Notes under the pieces: generated by a model | The model's database searches: none | What the model was told of the DNA's origin: nothing | Seen by the model: only the letters and a program-made list of their open reading frames with translations | Position numbers and translations under genes: made by a program | Assembly (NCBI GenBank): GCA_016744995.1 | Contig: JADGDG010000003.1 | Location: 248,001-312,000 of the forward strand | Source of the DNA: Gammaproteobacteria bacterium | GTDB lineage: Bacteria > Pseudomonadota > Gammaproteobacteria > GRL18 | Reading direction: 5' to 3' | Length of the DNA: 64,000 nt | Shown: positions 42,953 through 52,537 of the stretch, one piece after another | Layout: each line of letters starts with the position of its first letter | How positions within the stretch are numbered: position 1 is the first letter of the stretch

Positions 42953-44395
42953 ATGATTAATTCATTGATTAATTCACTAAAAGCCCAATTAACAGCACTT
43001 AACAATGACACCAAACTGAATAAATCACATTACCGCTATGCCACTCTGGAAGTTCCGCTGAAACAAGAAATTCCATTATCAGCCGTTGAAATAAATCATA
43101 GTTTTTTTATCTCTCAGCCAGACTCTGATTTGACAATAGTGGGACTCGGCTCACTTGTTCACCTGGAGACACTGGGTAAAAATCGCTTCCGCTCTATAAA
43201 AACAGAGTTTTCTAATATTACAAAACTTTGGTATCAATCCGGGGAAACAGATATTGATTCTCCTTTTGCTTTTCTGGGCTTTGCTTTTGATGAAAACGAT
43301 CCCATGGATAAGCAATGGTCCTGTTTTCCAAATACTCTATTGACTATCCCTATAGTTTTAATAAAGAAACAGCATTCAAATCAAATTTTACACGTCAATA
43401 TTGAGCTTCATGAATCCAGCTATGACTCTTTTTTCAATTCCGTAGAAGACTATTTATTAACACTATGCAAACCCTCTAAAAAGGCAGACAATATTGCTTT
43501 AGATACATCCACAGATGGAGCTATACAAGAAAGCTGGAAGTCTCTGGCTGAAAATGCCATTACACAAATCCAGTCAGGCTTGTATAAGAAGCTGGTCACG
43601 AGTCGTCAATATTCATTACAGACACTAACACCCGTATCCATATCCCGGCTTATACAAAACCTGATAAGTCATTATCCCTGCTGTACAATCTTCAGTTATT
43701 TCAATTCAGGAACCACTATAGTCAGTGCCTCACCGGAAAAACTGGTGACACTCAAACATCCAGATATCCAAAGTAATGCACTGGGCGGCACAATTGTTCG
43801 CTCAAAACAGAAAAAAGACAAAACCGCAGATCTAGCTTCACAGCCAGCATCTGCATCCTTACCTTTTTTCCTTAAGCAAGCCTGCAATCAGACTATCAGT
43901 GAATTATCTGAAGGTGAAAAATTATTAAAAGAGCATCAATTTATATCTCAGACAATTTATCAAAACCTTGATCCTCTATGCCACTCACTTAAAATGCCCG
44001 TCTCTCCTTTTTTGATAAAGTTGCATAATTTATATCATCTGGAAACACTGGTTCAGGGTAAATTAATGGCAGAGTATGATTTATTTGATGTTATTAATGC
44101 ACTTCACCCTACTCCTGCTGTTGCAGGTTTACCAACTCAACAGGCAAAAAATTGGTTATTAGAAAATGAAAATTATCATCGAGGCTGGTATACCGGTGCA
44201 TTTGGCTGGTTAGATGGTCATAATAATGGCGACCTGTCGGTTATGCTTCGTTGTGCATTGATTCAAACCGATGAAAACAGCCAGCAAACTAAACTGAACT
44301 TATTTGCCGGAGCAGGCATCGTTGCAGGATCCATAGCCGAGGCTGAATGGCAGGAGACCGAGCTTAAAATGCGCACCATACTGGAAATGTTGTAA
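42953..44395 (+). CDS. menF: Isochorismate synthase (menaquinone branch)
   Basis: The 480-residue protein belongs to the chorismate-utilising family. The C-terminal half has the core motifs KKLVTSRQY, FSYFNSGTTIVSASPEKLV, ALGGTIVRS, LHPTPAVAGLPTQQA and GAFGWLDGHNNGDLSVMLRCA, then the terminal GAGIVAGSIAEAEWQETELK. These supply the Mg-binding glutamates and the general base in this family. It begins menF-D-B-A-C, which argues for MenF rather than EntC. menD follows 10 bp later. Confidence 0.93.
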   Translation: MINSLINSLKAQLTALNNDTKLNKSHYRYATLEVPLKQEIPLSAVEINHSFFISQPDSDLTIVGLGSLVHLETLGKNRFRSIKTEFSNITKLWYQSGETDIDSPFAFLGFAFDENDPMDKQWSCFPNTLLTIPIVLIKKQHSNQILHVNIELHESSYDSFFNSVEDYLLTLCKPSKKADNIALDTSTDGAIQESWKSLAENAITQIQSGLYKKLVTSRQYSLQTLTPVSISRLIQNLISHYPCCTIFSYFNSGTTIVSASPEKLVTLKHPDIQSNALGGTIVRSKQKKDKTADLASQPASASLPFFLKQACNQTISELSEGEKLLKEHQFISQTIYQNLDPLCHSLKMPVSPFLIKLHNLYHLETLVQGKLMAEYDLFDVINALHPTPAVAGLPTQQAKNWLLENENYHRGWYTGAFGWLDGHNNGDLSVMLRCALIQTDENSQQTKLNLFAGAGIVAGSIAEAEWQETELKMRTILEML

Positions 44396-44405
44396 ACTCT
44401 TATCT

Positions 44406-46235
44406 ATGAAGCAATACCACAAACCAAGTAATCATTCTATCGGTGCTCTCAATTATCAATGGGCATTTTCCCTGATTCATTATTTTTCTCTGCAGGGCGT
44501 CACTCATGCAGTTATATCTCCCGGGTCGCGTTCAACACCACTTGCTCTGGCCTGTGAAAAACATCCTGATATTAATACCTGGGTTCAAATTGATGAACGA
44601 AGTGCTGGTTTTTTTGCTTTGGGTCTGGCACAGCAAAAACAAAAACCGGTTATTTTAATCTGCACTTCAGGCAGTGCTGTAGCCAACTGGCTCCCGGCTG
44701 TAGCAGAAGCCAGTCATTCATACACACCATTACTATTATTATCCGCTGACAGACCCGCTGAGCTGCAAAATTGCGGCGCTAATCAAACTATTAAACAAGC
44801 TCATATATTCGGCTCTTTTGTGCGTGACTCTGTGAGTCTTGAGCATGCAAATGAAACTTTATTAAACAATCATTATTTAAAAAAAATAACGACTCAGGTT
44901 TATAGAAAAAGTCTGTATCATAAGCCCGGCCCTGTTCATCTGAATATTCCTTTAAGGGAGCCATTGCTGCCCAGACGGTTTACTGCAGAACAGTTAAATC
45001 ATTTTATCAATCGATTGGGGCAGCAAGCCATTGAATCTGCAACATCTATTATTCAATCTGAACCCTCTGTCCCTCCTGTTTCATTAAATCAGGCTGATGT
45101 ATTATCAACAATCCTTAATAATGGCAATGGGTTGATTATCTGCGGGCGTTTGACTCATCAGGAAAAGAAAGGACTTAAGCCCTTATTAGTTGCCCTGGCA
45201 AAAAAGCTGAATAGCCCGATATTGATTGATCCCCTATCAGATTTACGACTTTCAGGAGCGATTGAAGATCCTTTTATTTTAAATTATGATTTTTTTCTTC
45301 AGCAAGGCCTTTTTAAAGAACACTTTGTTAATAAAGAAGGTAACAATGAAAAACCACTATCTCCTGACTGGATTTTAAGGTTTGGACAGTTTCCCATTTC
45401 AAAAAACCTGATGCAGTATTTACAATCATCTGACAGCCATACAATTCTTATCAGTAGCTATGGTGATTATCTGGATCCGATCCATAAAGCTGATACCGTA
45501 ATACAGACTTCACCTGACGTATTATGTCGTCAATTAATAAGTGCTCCTCTTGAGGCGAAGACAAGAGACTGGCTTGCTCACTGGAAAAATGCCGATCAGG
45601 ATTCTGAAACACGCATTCATGGCTCAGTGAGCCAATGTGGCGGTTTATTCGAAGGGCATGTCATCAGAACTTTGCTCAATAGTATTGCTGATAATAGTTT
45701 ATTGTTCAGCGGCAATTCTATGGCAATACGAGATTTTGATACCTTTATTACCCATTCCCTTGCTCAGAAAAAAAATATATCTTTACATTGTAATCGGGGG
45801 ATCAGCGGTATTGATGGTAACCTCTCCACTTTTTTCGGACTAATAGCCAGCAATGCCAATAAAGATATCAATAAAAAAGGTATTGCCCTTGTGGGTGACT
45901 TAAGCTTTTATCATGATATGAATGGTTTGTTGATCGCTAAGCAGTTAAAAAAATCAGGCCATAATGCCACCATAATTATTATCAATAATAATGGTGGTGG
46001 TATCTTTAATTATTTGCCGCAAAATCAACTGGACGATTTTGATAAATTGTGGAAAACGGAAATTGATTTAGACTTTCAACACAGTGCCCGTCTCTATGAT
46101 CTGGATTATTATCGCATAGAAAACCTTGATGAACTTGAAACAAAATTACCCGAGGCAATTTCTCATTCAGGTATACAACTGGTGGAAATTATTATCGATC
46201 AACAAACTAGTGTAAAATGCCATAAAACAAATTAG
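44406..46235 (+). CDS. menD: SEPHCHC synthase MenD
   Basis: The 609-residue ThDP enzyme has the MenD N-terminal signature VISPGSRSTPLALAC, the catalytic IDERSAGFFALGLAQ segment, SADRPAELQNCGANQTI, and a C-terminal GISGIDGNLSTFFG-GDLSFYHDMNG metal/ThDP motif. It joins isochorismate and 2-oxoglutarate. The length is slightly above the usual ~555 because of extra residues in the middle domain. Confidence 0.95.
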   Translation: MKQYHKPSNHSIGALNYQWAFSLIHYFSLQGVTHAVISPGSRSTPLALACEKHPDINTWVQIDERSAGFFALGLAQQKQKPVILICTSGSAVANWLPAVAEASHSYTPLLLLSADRPAELQNCGANQTIKQAHIFGSFVRDSVSLEHANETLLNNHYLKKITTQVYRKSLYHKPGPVHLNIPLREPLLPRRFTAEQLNHFINRLGQQAIESATSIIQSEPSVPPVSLNQADVLSTILNNGNGLIICGRLTHQEKKGLKPLLVALAKKLNSPILIDPLSDLRLSGAIEDPFILNYDFFLQQGLFKEHFVNKEGNNEKPLSPDWILRFGQFPISKNLMQYLQSSDSHTILISSYGDYLDPIHKADTVIQTSPDVLCRQLISAPLEAKTRDWLAHWKNADQDSETRIHGSVSQCGGLFEGHVIRTLLNSIADNSLLFSGNSMAIRDFDTFITHSLAQKKNISLHCNRGISGIDGNLSTFFGLIASNANKDINKKGIALVGDLSFYHDMNGLLIAKQLKKSGHNATIIIINNNGGGIFNYLPQNQLDDFDKLWKTEIDLDFQHSARLYDLDYYRIENLDELETKLPEAISHSGIQLVEIIIDQQTSVKCHKTN

Positions 46236-46305
46236 CTGGCTCAGCTCCCGAATGCCCCATTATTTAAAACGATAATATAAATCAAATAATGATAAATGAG
46301 AAACT

Positions 46306-47139
46306 ATGACCTGGAAAACTGTAAAGCAATACAACTTTAGTGACATACTCTATGAATATGGCAGCGATGAAAAAACCGGTATTGCTAAAATTACCATTAA
46401 CCGACCAGAAGTGCGTAATGCCTTTCGTCCTGAAACCATATCAGAACTGATAGAAGCATTTCATCATGCCCATTATGATTCAGACATTGGTGTTATTATC
46501 TTTACCGGTGCTGGCGATCTCGCTTTTTGTTCTGGCGGTGACCAAAAGATCCGCGGTGAAGATGGCGGTTACAAAGACTCTCAGGGCATTAACCATTTAA
46601 ATGTACTTGAATTACAACGCCAGATAAGAACTTTACCAAAACCCGTTGTAGCAATGGTTGCAGGCTATGCTATTGGAGGTGGCCATGTCTTGCACCTTAT
46701 CTGTGACCTTAGCATTGCAGCTGAAAATGCTCGTTTTGGCCAGACAGGCCCCAAAGTCGGAAGTTTTGATGCTGGTCTGGGTTCCGGCATTATGGCTCGC
46801 ACTATTGGCTTAAAAAAAGCCAAAGAAATCTGGTTCCTGTGCCGGCAGTATGATGCCCATGAAGCACTTGATATGGGGCTGGTTAATACAGTTGTACCAT
46901 TGGAGCAATTAGAAACAGAAACCATTTCCTGGTGCCAGGAAATGCTGCAGCACTCCCCTACTGCATTAAGGGTTCTAAAATCTGCATTTAATGCAGACAC
47001 GGATGGCTTATCAGGAATTCAGGAGTTAGCAGGCAATGCAACAGCTTTGTTTTATATGACCGATGAAGGTCAGGAAGGTCGTAATGCCTTTGTTGAAAAA
47101 CGAGAACCTGATTTCAGCCGTTATAAGCGCAGACCATAA
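46306..47139 (+). CDS. menB: 1,4-dihydroxy-2-naphthoyl-CoA synthase
   Basis: The 277-residue crotonase-fold enzyme has the oxyanion-hole segments [15 protein letters not shown] and [16 protein letters not shown]. It also has the MenB-specific [17 protein letters not shown] motif and the typical C-terminal [15 protein letters not shown]. It closes the naphthoquinone ring. It starts 70 bp after menD with a possible separate RBS. Confidence 0.96.
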   Translation: MTWKTVKQYNFSDILYEYGSDEKTGIAKITINRPEVRNAFRPETISELIEAFHHAHYDSDIGVIIFTGAGDLAFCSGGDQKIRGEDGGYKDSQGINHLNVLELQRQIRTLPKPVVAMVAGYAIGGGHVLHLICDLSIAAENARFGQTGPKVGSFDAGLGSGIMARTIGLKKAKEIWFLCRQYDAHEALDMGLVNTVVPLEQLETETISWCQEMLQHSPTALRVLKSAFNADTDGLSGIQELAGNATALFYMTDEGQEGRNAFVEKREPDFSRYKRRP

Positions 47140-47173
47140 TAGTTAATGGTGAATAGTGAATGATGAATTCTAA

Positions 47174-48049
47174 ATGAATCAGTTTTCTATCTGGTGGCTG
47201 GCCATTCGGCCAAAAACCTTATCTATTTCTGTGACACCGGTCATTTTAGGCTCTGCACTTTCATGGCACAGTGATGAAGTTTTTTCACTGCTGACATTCA
47301 TCATCACCCTGCTTTCTGCTCTTGGTATTCAAATTGGCACAAACCTTTATAATGACGCAGCTGATTTTGAAAAAGGAGCCGATACAGAAGAGCGGCTGGG
47401 GCCCCGACGAGCAGCTCAACAAGGTTGGTTAAATGCATATCAGATTAAACTCGGAGCCTTTATAGCTTTTTCAATTGCCTTTGTTTCCGGTATTTATCTG
47501 GCCTGGCTGGGCGGCCCGGCAATTATTATTTTAGGTCTTGTTTCGATTTTATGTGGTTACGCCTATACTGCCGGGCCAAAACCCATTGCCTACTCACCAC
47601 TGGGCGAACTTTTTGTAATGCTTTTTTTTGGTTTTTCAGCCGTTGGCGGCAGTTATTATTTACAGACTCAAAGCATTAATATCTCAGTTATTATTATCGC
47701 CAGTACCATCGGCTGTATGGCTGCAGCAATATTACTGATCAATAACTATCGTGATCTGGATGGTGATAAAAAGGTAAACAAACTGACTCTGGTTTATTAT
47801 ATTGGCCGACCTATAGCTCGAAAAGTTTATGTCGCAATGATTGTTTACCCCTATCTGCTTTTATTAATTCTTTTAACTGAATATTCATGGACACTTTTAC
47901 TGCCCTTTTTAAGTATCCCTATGGCAGCCAGACTGATCCACTATTTTTTAAGTCTGGAAATATCATCTGAATTAAATCAGGTTCTGGCACAAACAGCAAA
48001 ACTGCAACTAATTTACACACTGTTATTGGCACTTGGCTTATGCATATAA
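47174..48049 (+). CDS. menA: 1,4-dihydroxy-2-naphthoate polyprenyltransferase
   Basis: The 291-residue membrane protein has about eight helices and the prenyltransferase aspartate motif NLYNDAADFEKGADTEERLGP. It also has the second motif NNYRDLDGDKKVNKLTL. It attaches the isoprenoid tail in the inner membrane. menC overlaps its end by 10 bp, suggesting coupled translation. Confidence 0.95.
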   Translation: MNQFSIWWLAIRPKTLSISVTPVILGSALSWHSDEVFSLLTFIITLLSALGIQIGTNLYNDAADFEKGADTEERLGPRRAAQQGWLNAYQIKLGAFIAFSIAFVSGIYLAWLGGPAIIILGLVSILCGYAYTAGPKPIAYSPLGELFVMLFFGFSAVGGSYYLQTQSINISVIIIASTIGCMAAAILLINNYRDLDGDKKVNKLTLVYYIGRPIARKVYVAMIVYPYLLLLILLTEYSWTLLLPFLSIPMAARLIHYFLSLEISSELNQVLAQTAKLQLIYTLLLALGLCI

Positions 48050-49053
48050 CAGACTTTCAAATAATTCCCTATAAAGTAAGGTTAAAAACGCCCTGGCAGA
48101 CTGCTCACTCACAATTACTATTCCGTCAGGGTTTTCTGGTTAAACTCATTATAAATGACTCACTATCTGCAATAGGTGAATGCGCCCCTATGGAAGCAAT
48201 CGGTACTGAATCTTTAATTGAGGCACAACTTTTCTTAGAAAAAAAATTACCAGAAATGCTCGGGCAAACTGCTATTATTGACAGCCTTGATGATACAGAC
48301 TTACACCCTGCTTGCCGATTTGCTCTGGAAACAGCCATTCTTTCCTTGCAGGCCCAGGAAAAAAAGCAATCCATTGCCTCATTACTTAACCCTGAATTCA
48401 GTAAAAAGATAAACGTAAATACTATACTGGGTCAGTTAAATAAAAACATCATAAGCAATGCCCGGCAAGCCGAAGTAGAAGGCTTTAAATGTCTAAAAAT
48501 AAAACTCGGATCAGGATCAATTAAAACAGAGGCGCATATCCTGGAGGAATTAATTAAACACATTGAACCATCAACTACAATCAGACTGGATGCAAATAAA
48601 AGCTGGTCAGTGACTGAAACACAATGGCTGTTAAACTTTTTAAAACCCTATAAAAATGAGATTGATAATATTGAGGAACCACTCAAACATTTTGCTTCCA
48701 GTGACTATAAGGCATTGCAGGAACACACTGATATTTCACTTGCTCTGGATGAATCATTTTGCAGTCTGAAATTCACCCAAGCCCCGGAGCAATATCCTGT
48801 CAATACTCTTGTTCTTAAACCAATGGCTCAGGGCGGCATTTTAAATACTTTACGCCTTGCCAGACTGGCAGAACGAGCTAAAATTAAAACAGTCATTACC
48901 AGCAGCATTGAAACTGCTTATGGTTTATGGCCTATTGCTCATCTCTGTGCAGCAATTAATAATGGACAATTTCATGGTATTGCCACCGCCAACTGGCTGG
49001 AGGATACCCTCACTGAACCACCCGGGATTAATCATGGCATCATCACCCTCTGA
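48040..49053 (+). CDS. menC: o-Succinylbenzoate synthase
   Basis: The 337-residue enolase-superfamily protein has a capping domain and a TIM barrel with KLKIKLGSG (catalytic Lys pair), RLDANKSWS, EEPL and ALDESF metal ligands, then VLKPMAQGG and SSIETAYGL. It dehydrates SHCHC. It overlaps menA by 10 bp and the next thioesterase gene by 20 bp. Confidence 0.94.
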   Translation: MHITDFQIIPYKVRLKTPWQTAHSQLLFRQGFLVKLIINDSLSAIGECAPMEAIGTESLIEAQLFLEKKLPEMLGQTAIIDSLDDTDLHPACRFALETAILSLQAQEKKQSIASLLNPEFSKKINVNTILGQLNKNIISNARQAEVEGFKCLKIKLGSGSIKTEAHILEELIKHIEPSTTIRLDANKSWSVTETQWLLNFLKPYKNEIDNIEEPLKHFASSDYKALQEHTDISLALDESFCSLKFTQAPEQYPVNTLVLKPMAQGGILNTLRLARLAERAKIKTVITSSIETAYGLWPIAHLCAAINNGQFHGIATANWLEDTLTEPPGINHGIITL

Positions 49054-49465
49054 CTCTTCGTCTAAGCCTTTATTCAATTATGAATTCATCACACGTATTC
49101 ATGATATTGACGCCGCTGGTGTAGTTTTTTTTGCCCGTAGCTTATACCATGCTCATGATGCCTATGAAACCTTTTTAAGCCATCATAAACAGTCCATTGC
49201 AGCCATGCTTAAAGCTGATTTCATTTTACCCATCAGCCACACTGAGGCTGATTTTAAGATCCCTGTGTTATTGAATGAAGTTATTATGATTAAAGTCTAT
49301 TTAAATGAACTTAAAGAAGATGAGTTTTCACTTAATTATCAATTTATTAATCAGACAAATAAAGTTTGTTCAACAGCACTAACCCATCACGTTTGCCTTG
49401 ACAGTAAAACTCATCAAAGAAAAAAACTACCTGAGTCAATTGTTTCATTATTGATTCATAAGTGA
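49034..49465 (+). CDS. menI: Hotdog thioesterase, probable DHNA-CoA thioesterase
   Basis: Starting at the ATG at 49034, the ~143-residue product is a 4-hydroxybenzoyl-CoA-thioesterase-type hotdog protein. It has the motif HDIDAAGVVFFARSLYHAHDAYE, where the first Asp is the family catalytic residue. A longer frame extends back into menC and is not credible. Within a men operon it most likely hydrolyses 1,4-dihydroxy-2-naphthoyl-CoA. The symbol is inferred from context. Confidence 0.8.
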   Translation: MASSPSDSSSKPLFNYEFITRIHDIDAAGVVFFARSLYHAHDAYETFLSHHKQSIAAMLKADFILPISHTEADFKIPVLLNEVIMIKVYLNELKEDEFSLNYQFINQTNKVCSTALTHHVCLDSKTHQRKKLPESIVSLLIHK

Positions 49466-50268
49466 CCCGAATAGCTATGCTAAACACGATGAAGTGGGCA
49501 CTGCCTGTATTTTTTTGTCTTTTCACGCCATCATTACAGGCTGACACAATAGCGGCACATTGGCAAAAGCTCAACTATATTGAACAAAGCTTCTATGACA
49601 TTGCACTAAAAAATGAATATAACTCAGCACAGACACGGGTGCGGAAATGGAATAAACCCTTGTCCATTTATATACAACATGAGGTGGGCGATGAACAATT
49701 ACACCTTCGTTTAGTAAAAATGCATTTAACGCAGCTGAGTCAAATAACGGGGCTGTCAATTTCATATGTTAATAAAAAAACTGCAGCAAATGTTAATATT
49801 TTTCTCACCCGCTCTAATCAGGTCAACTCACTCATCCGTAAAGAAATCAGCCCCAATGCAATAAAACAACTGCGCAATAGTGTTTGTCTGGCTAATATCA
49901 AAACTAATAGAAATAGTGAAATTATTAAAGCACTGGTGATTATCCCAATTGATCGAGCCAGAATGCATGGCAAACTGGTCTCATGTATTGTCGAAGAACT
50001 GACTCAAATCCTGGGCTTGCCAAATGATTCAAAAACAATTTATCCGACAATCTTCAGTGATAGAAATACCTACAAATTACTTACAGGACTGGACTATTTA
50101 TTGCTGAAGTTATTGTATTTACCTGAGATTAAAAATGGCATGTCAAAAGCTGAGATAACACCAATTATTAGAAAGCAGCTGAGAGAATGGCAACAGGATG
50201 GAACAATAAAAAATGCTCAACAACAAGTGATACAAGGTGAGCTATATGAATTATTGGGCTACCGATAA
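49462..50268 (+). CDS. DUF2927-domain secreted protein, unknown function
   Basis: The GTG at 49462 overlaps the previous stop (GTGA). ATGs at 49477 or 49489 are possible and give a cleaner signal peptide (KWALPVFFCLFTPSLQA). The product (~258-268 residues) shows the DUF2927 core: EELTQILGLPNDSKTIYPTIFSD, then LTGLDYLLLKLLYLPEIKNGM. DUF2927 relatives resemble metal peptidases, but the HExxH-like position here is VEELTQ, so catalysis is doubtful. Its link to menaquinone genes is unexplained. Confidence 0.78.
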   Translation: MTRIAMLNTMKWALPVFFCLFTPSLQADTIAAHWQKLNYIEQSFYDIALKNEYNSAQTRVRKWNKPLSIYIQHEVGDEQLHLRLVKMHLTQLSQITGLSISYVNKKTAANVNIFLTRSNQVNSLIRKEISPNAIKQLRNSVCLANIKTNRNSEIIKALVIIPIDRARMHGKLVSCIVEELTQILGLPNDSKTIYPTIFSDRNTYKLLTGLDYLLLKLLYLPEIKNGMSKAEITPIIRKQLREWQQDGTIKNAQQQVIQGELYELLGYR

Positions 50269-50293
50269 GGCTTTTTCCATAATAATGACAGAT

Positions 50294-50445
50294 CTAAATA
50301 ACTATTCTTAAATAGTGCGCACTGAGTATCAACTCCTATTGTTTATTATTGTGTGATTTGACGCAGTCTGAGCACAATAATAAACAATAGGAGCTGATAC
50401 GGTCTCTCGGTAGATAATATTCACTATTTAGAAATAGTTATTTAG
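50294..50445. repeat. Long nested inverted repeat (hairpin element E1) between DUF2927 and menE
   Basis: An inner 28-bp stem with one mismatch (50326-50353 with 50373-50400) encloses a 19-nt loop at 50354-50372. An outer 24-bp stem with two mismatches (50294-50317 with 50422-50445) flanks it. The right outer arm covers the last codons of menE. The loop, read on the minus strand as TCAGACTGCGTCAAAT, recurs in the elements at 52464-52530 and 60073-60135. It sits where two convergent genes end, so it could stop both transcripts. Confidence 0.9.
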
Positions 50446-51648
50446 TTCAGACTGTTCAGAAATTAATAACTGAACCGCTTTTCGATCAATTTTTCCCATC
50501 AAATTACGTGGTATTTGCTGTACATGAATAAAAACTCTTGGCTGATAAGTTGATTTGATTTCCTGTTTAACCCAGGTTTTTATTTTATCCATATCACCAC
50601 AGAGCAGAGCAACAATTGTATCGCCCCATTCACTATTATTAATTTTTCCAATTGCAATATCAGTCACAAATTCTGATCTCAAGAGCAATGACTCAATATA
50701 TTCCGGAGTAATATTATTCCCTCCGCTAATGATCATATTGTCATTACGTCCCTGTATTGACAGAAAATGGCCATCCCACAGGACACGATCATTCGTTTCA
50801 AACCATCCATTTTCAATTTTTTCAGCAGTTGAATCGGCGTAGCCGGTAAATACACCCGGCCCCTTTATACTCAGTACATCATCAGCTGCAATGCCTATTT
50901 CAAAATCATCCAGAGGAATTAATTTATTTGCTGAGAGGCCCAGCGCAATAGTTGAACATGCCTCTGTCATGCCGTAGCTGATATATATTGGCCAGCCTGC
51001 TGCTTGCGCACGGTGAAATAATTGCTCAGATAGTTTATCACCACCCACAATAATATATTTTAAATGATCCGGTACGCATGAATCCCGGCTATGTTCCAGT
51101 AAAAGTGACAGCATTCTGGGCACCAGAGAAATATGAGTCACTGAAAAATGATGAATATCATGCCAGACTTTCTGCACATTAAAATCATCATGCAACAACA
51201 TGGTCGCATTATTAAACCAGCAGCGATAAATAATCATGACACCTGCGATGTGATTTAAGGGCAGACAATTAAGCCAGACAGATGATACTTCAATCGGGAC
51301 TTGTTTTATAAAACTATGGCAGTGTGAAATGATATTGCCACGACTTAGCAGTGCGATTTTTGCTTTGCTCTGGCTGCCGCTGGTAGCAATAGCTAATGCA
51401 AGCTCCTCAGTCTCTCTTCCAAAGAAGGGGGAGCTTAGTTCAATAAAATCTGAGCTGGCAGGAAAAACAGGGCTCTTATGAAGAAAGCCATAGAGTAGAT
51501 TAAGTACGGTAGAAAAGCGTCTCTGAGATGAAATAATGCCCTGAGACTCTATAGGAAGCTTATTAAGCTTTTGGCTCAGCTTATTCCATGAATAGAGTTT
51601 TTCCTGATAATATACATTTAACTCATAATGAATATCATTAGACAACAT
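50428..51648 (-). CDS. menE: o-Succinylbenzoate-CoA ligase
   Basis: The 406-residue adenylate-forming enzyme has an A3-like ATSGSQSKAK phosphate loop, WLNCLPLNHIAGVM, SYGMTEACSTIALG (A5), the ETNDRVLWDGHFLSIQGRNDNMIISGG hinge, and a C-terminal PRNLMGKIDRKAV with the catalytic Lys. It is slightly shorter than E. coli MenE. It starts at the stop of menG (1-bp overlap). Confidence 0.92.
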   Translation of the reverse strand: MLSNDIHYELNVYYQEKLYSWNKLSQKLNKLPIESQGIISSQRRFSTVLNLLYGFLHKSPVFPASSDFIELSSPFFGRETEELALAIATSGSQSKAKIALLSRGNIISHCHSFIKQVPIEVSSVWLNCLPLNHIAGVMIIYRCWFNNATMLLHDDFNVQKVWHDIHHFSVTHISLVPRMLSLLLEHSRDSCVPDHLKYIIVGGDKLSEQLFHRAQAAGWPIYISYGMTEACSTIALGLSANKLIPLDDFEIGIAADDVLSIKGPGVFTGYADSTAEKIENGWFETNDRVLWDGHFLSIQGRNDNMIISGGNNITPEYIESLLLRSEFVTDIAIGKINNSEWGDTIVALLCGDMDKIKTWVKQEIKSTYQPRVFIHVQQIPRNLMGKIDRKAVQLLISEQSELNNYF

Positions 51649-52370
51649 TAGTGCTTATTTATGCCCGTATGAATACAGGCAATACCAAAAAATAAATTTC
51701 GATAAATCACTTTAGAAAACCCGGCTTGTTCAATTAATGACTTCATTTCCTCCTGATGAGGGAAACGTTTAATTGATTCAATCAGGTATTGATAGGCTTC
51801 CGGCTGACCCGCCACCAAAGCGCCCAGTCTGGGAATAATGTATTGATTATACAGATTATAAAAAGGGCGAATGGGCATCATTGGCCGGGAAAACTCCAGA
51901 CAATAATACTCACCACCCGGTTTCAAAACCCGATGAATTTCGTCTAAGGCATCACTCATACTGGTCATATTACGGATACCAAAAGAAATAGTCAGTTTAT
52001 CAACACTGGAATCAGCAAAGGGCAGGCGTTCCCCAATTGAAGCAATATTCAAAACTTGCTGAGAATTAGCCTGTTTTCCAGCCTGCATCATTTCAATACT
52101 GGGATCAACAACAATAACATTAGCACCTTTCTTAGCCAGTTTGCGGGCAATATCACCAGTGCCGCCAGCTAGATCGACAATAATATCTGTTGATTTGAAA
52201 GAAATGTAGTTGACGAAAAAATGTTTCCAGATCCGATGAGTACCAAAACTCATAAAATCATTCATTAAGTCATATCGAGAGGCAACGAGCTGGAAAACGC
52301 GACGAATTTTTTTGCTGCGTTCATCTTGTGAAACGGTCTGCTGACCAAAGGTATTATCGAGTTTACTCAT
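51648..52370 (-). CDS. ubiE: Demethylmenaquinone/ubiquinone C-methyltransferase
   Basis: With the ATG at 52370 the product is 240 residues. It has a class I SAM-binding motif VDLAGGTGDIARKLAKKGA and the UbiE/MenG motif YDLMNDFMSFGTHRIWKHFFV near the N-terminus. It also has a LPFADSSVDKLTISFGIRNM segment and LKPGGEYYCLEFSRP. It is likely shared between menaquinone and ubiquinone routes (as in E. coli UbiE). It forms a two-gene unit with menE. Confidence 0.93.
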   Translation of the reverse strand: MSKLDNTFGQQTVSQDERSKKIRRVFQLVASRYDLMNDFMSFGTHRIWKHFFVNYISFKSTDIIVDLAGGTGDIARKLAKKGANVIVVDPSIEMMQAGKQANSQQVLNIASIGERLPFADSSVDKLTISFGIRNMTSMSDALDEIHRVLKPGGEYYCLEFSRPMMPIRPFYNLYNQYIIPRLGALVAGQPEAYQYLIESIKRFPHQEEMKSLIEQAGFSKVIYRNLFFGIACIHTGINKH

Positions 52371-52463
52371 GTCGGTACAAATCAATGGAAAAAATGATTA
52401 TACCCGAGTATCACTCAGAGTAGCAATACAGACAAAGTGAGAATTACTAAAACATATACAGAG

Positions 52464-52530
52464 TACAAGCTGGTGATCAGTTATTGTGTTCATACTACAT
52501 CAAATCACAATAAATGATCACTGGCTTGTA
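52464..52530. repeat. Hairpin element E2 after the rhodanese gene
   Basis: A 25-bp stem with three mismatches (52464-52488 with 52506-52530) encloses a 17-nt loop TTCATACTACATCAAAT. The loop matches that of E1 at 13 of 17 positions, while most of the stem sequence differs. It starts 7 bp after the rhodanese stop codon (minus strand), in the 167-bp gap before ubiE. Confidence 0.88.
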
Positions 52531-52537
52531 TAGGGGC

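Noticed and set aside
48857-49033. N-terminal extension of the thioesterase inside menC
   Set aside because: The extra 59 residues are an out-of-frame reading of menC and precede a normal hotdog start.
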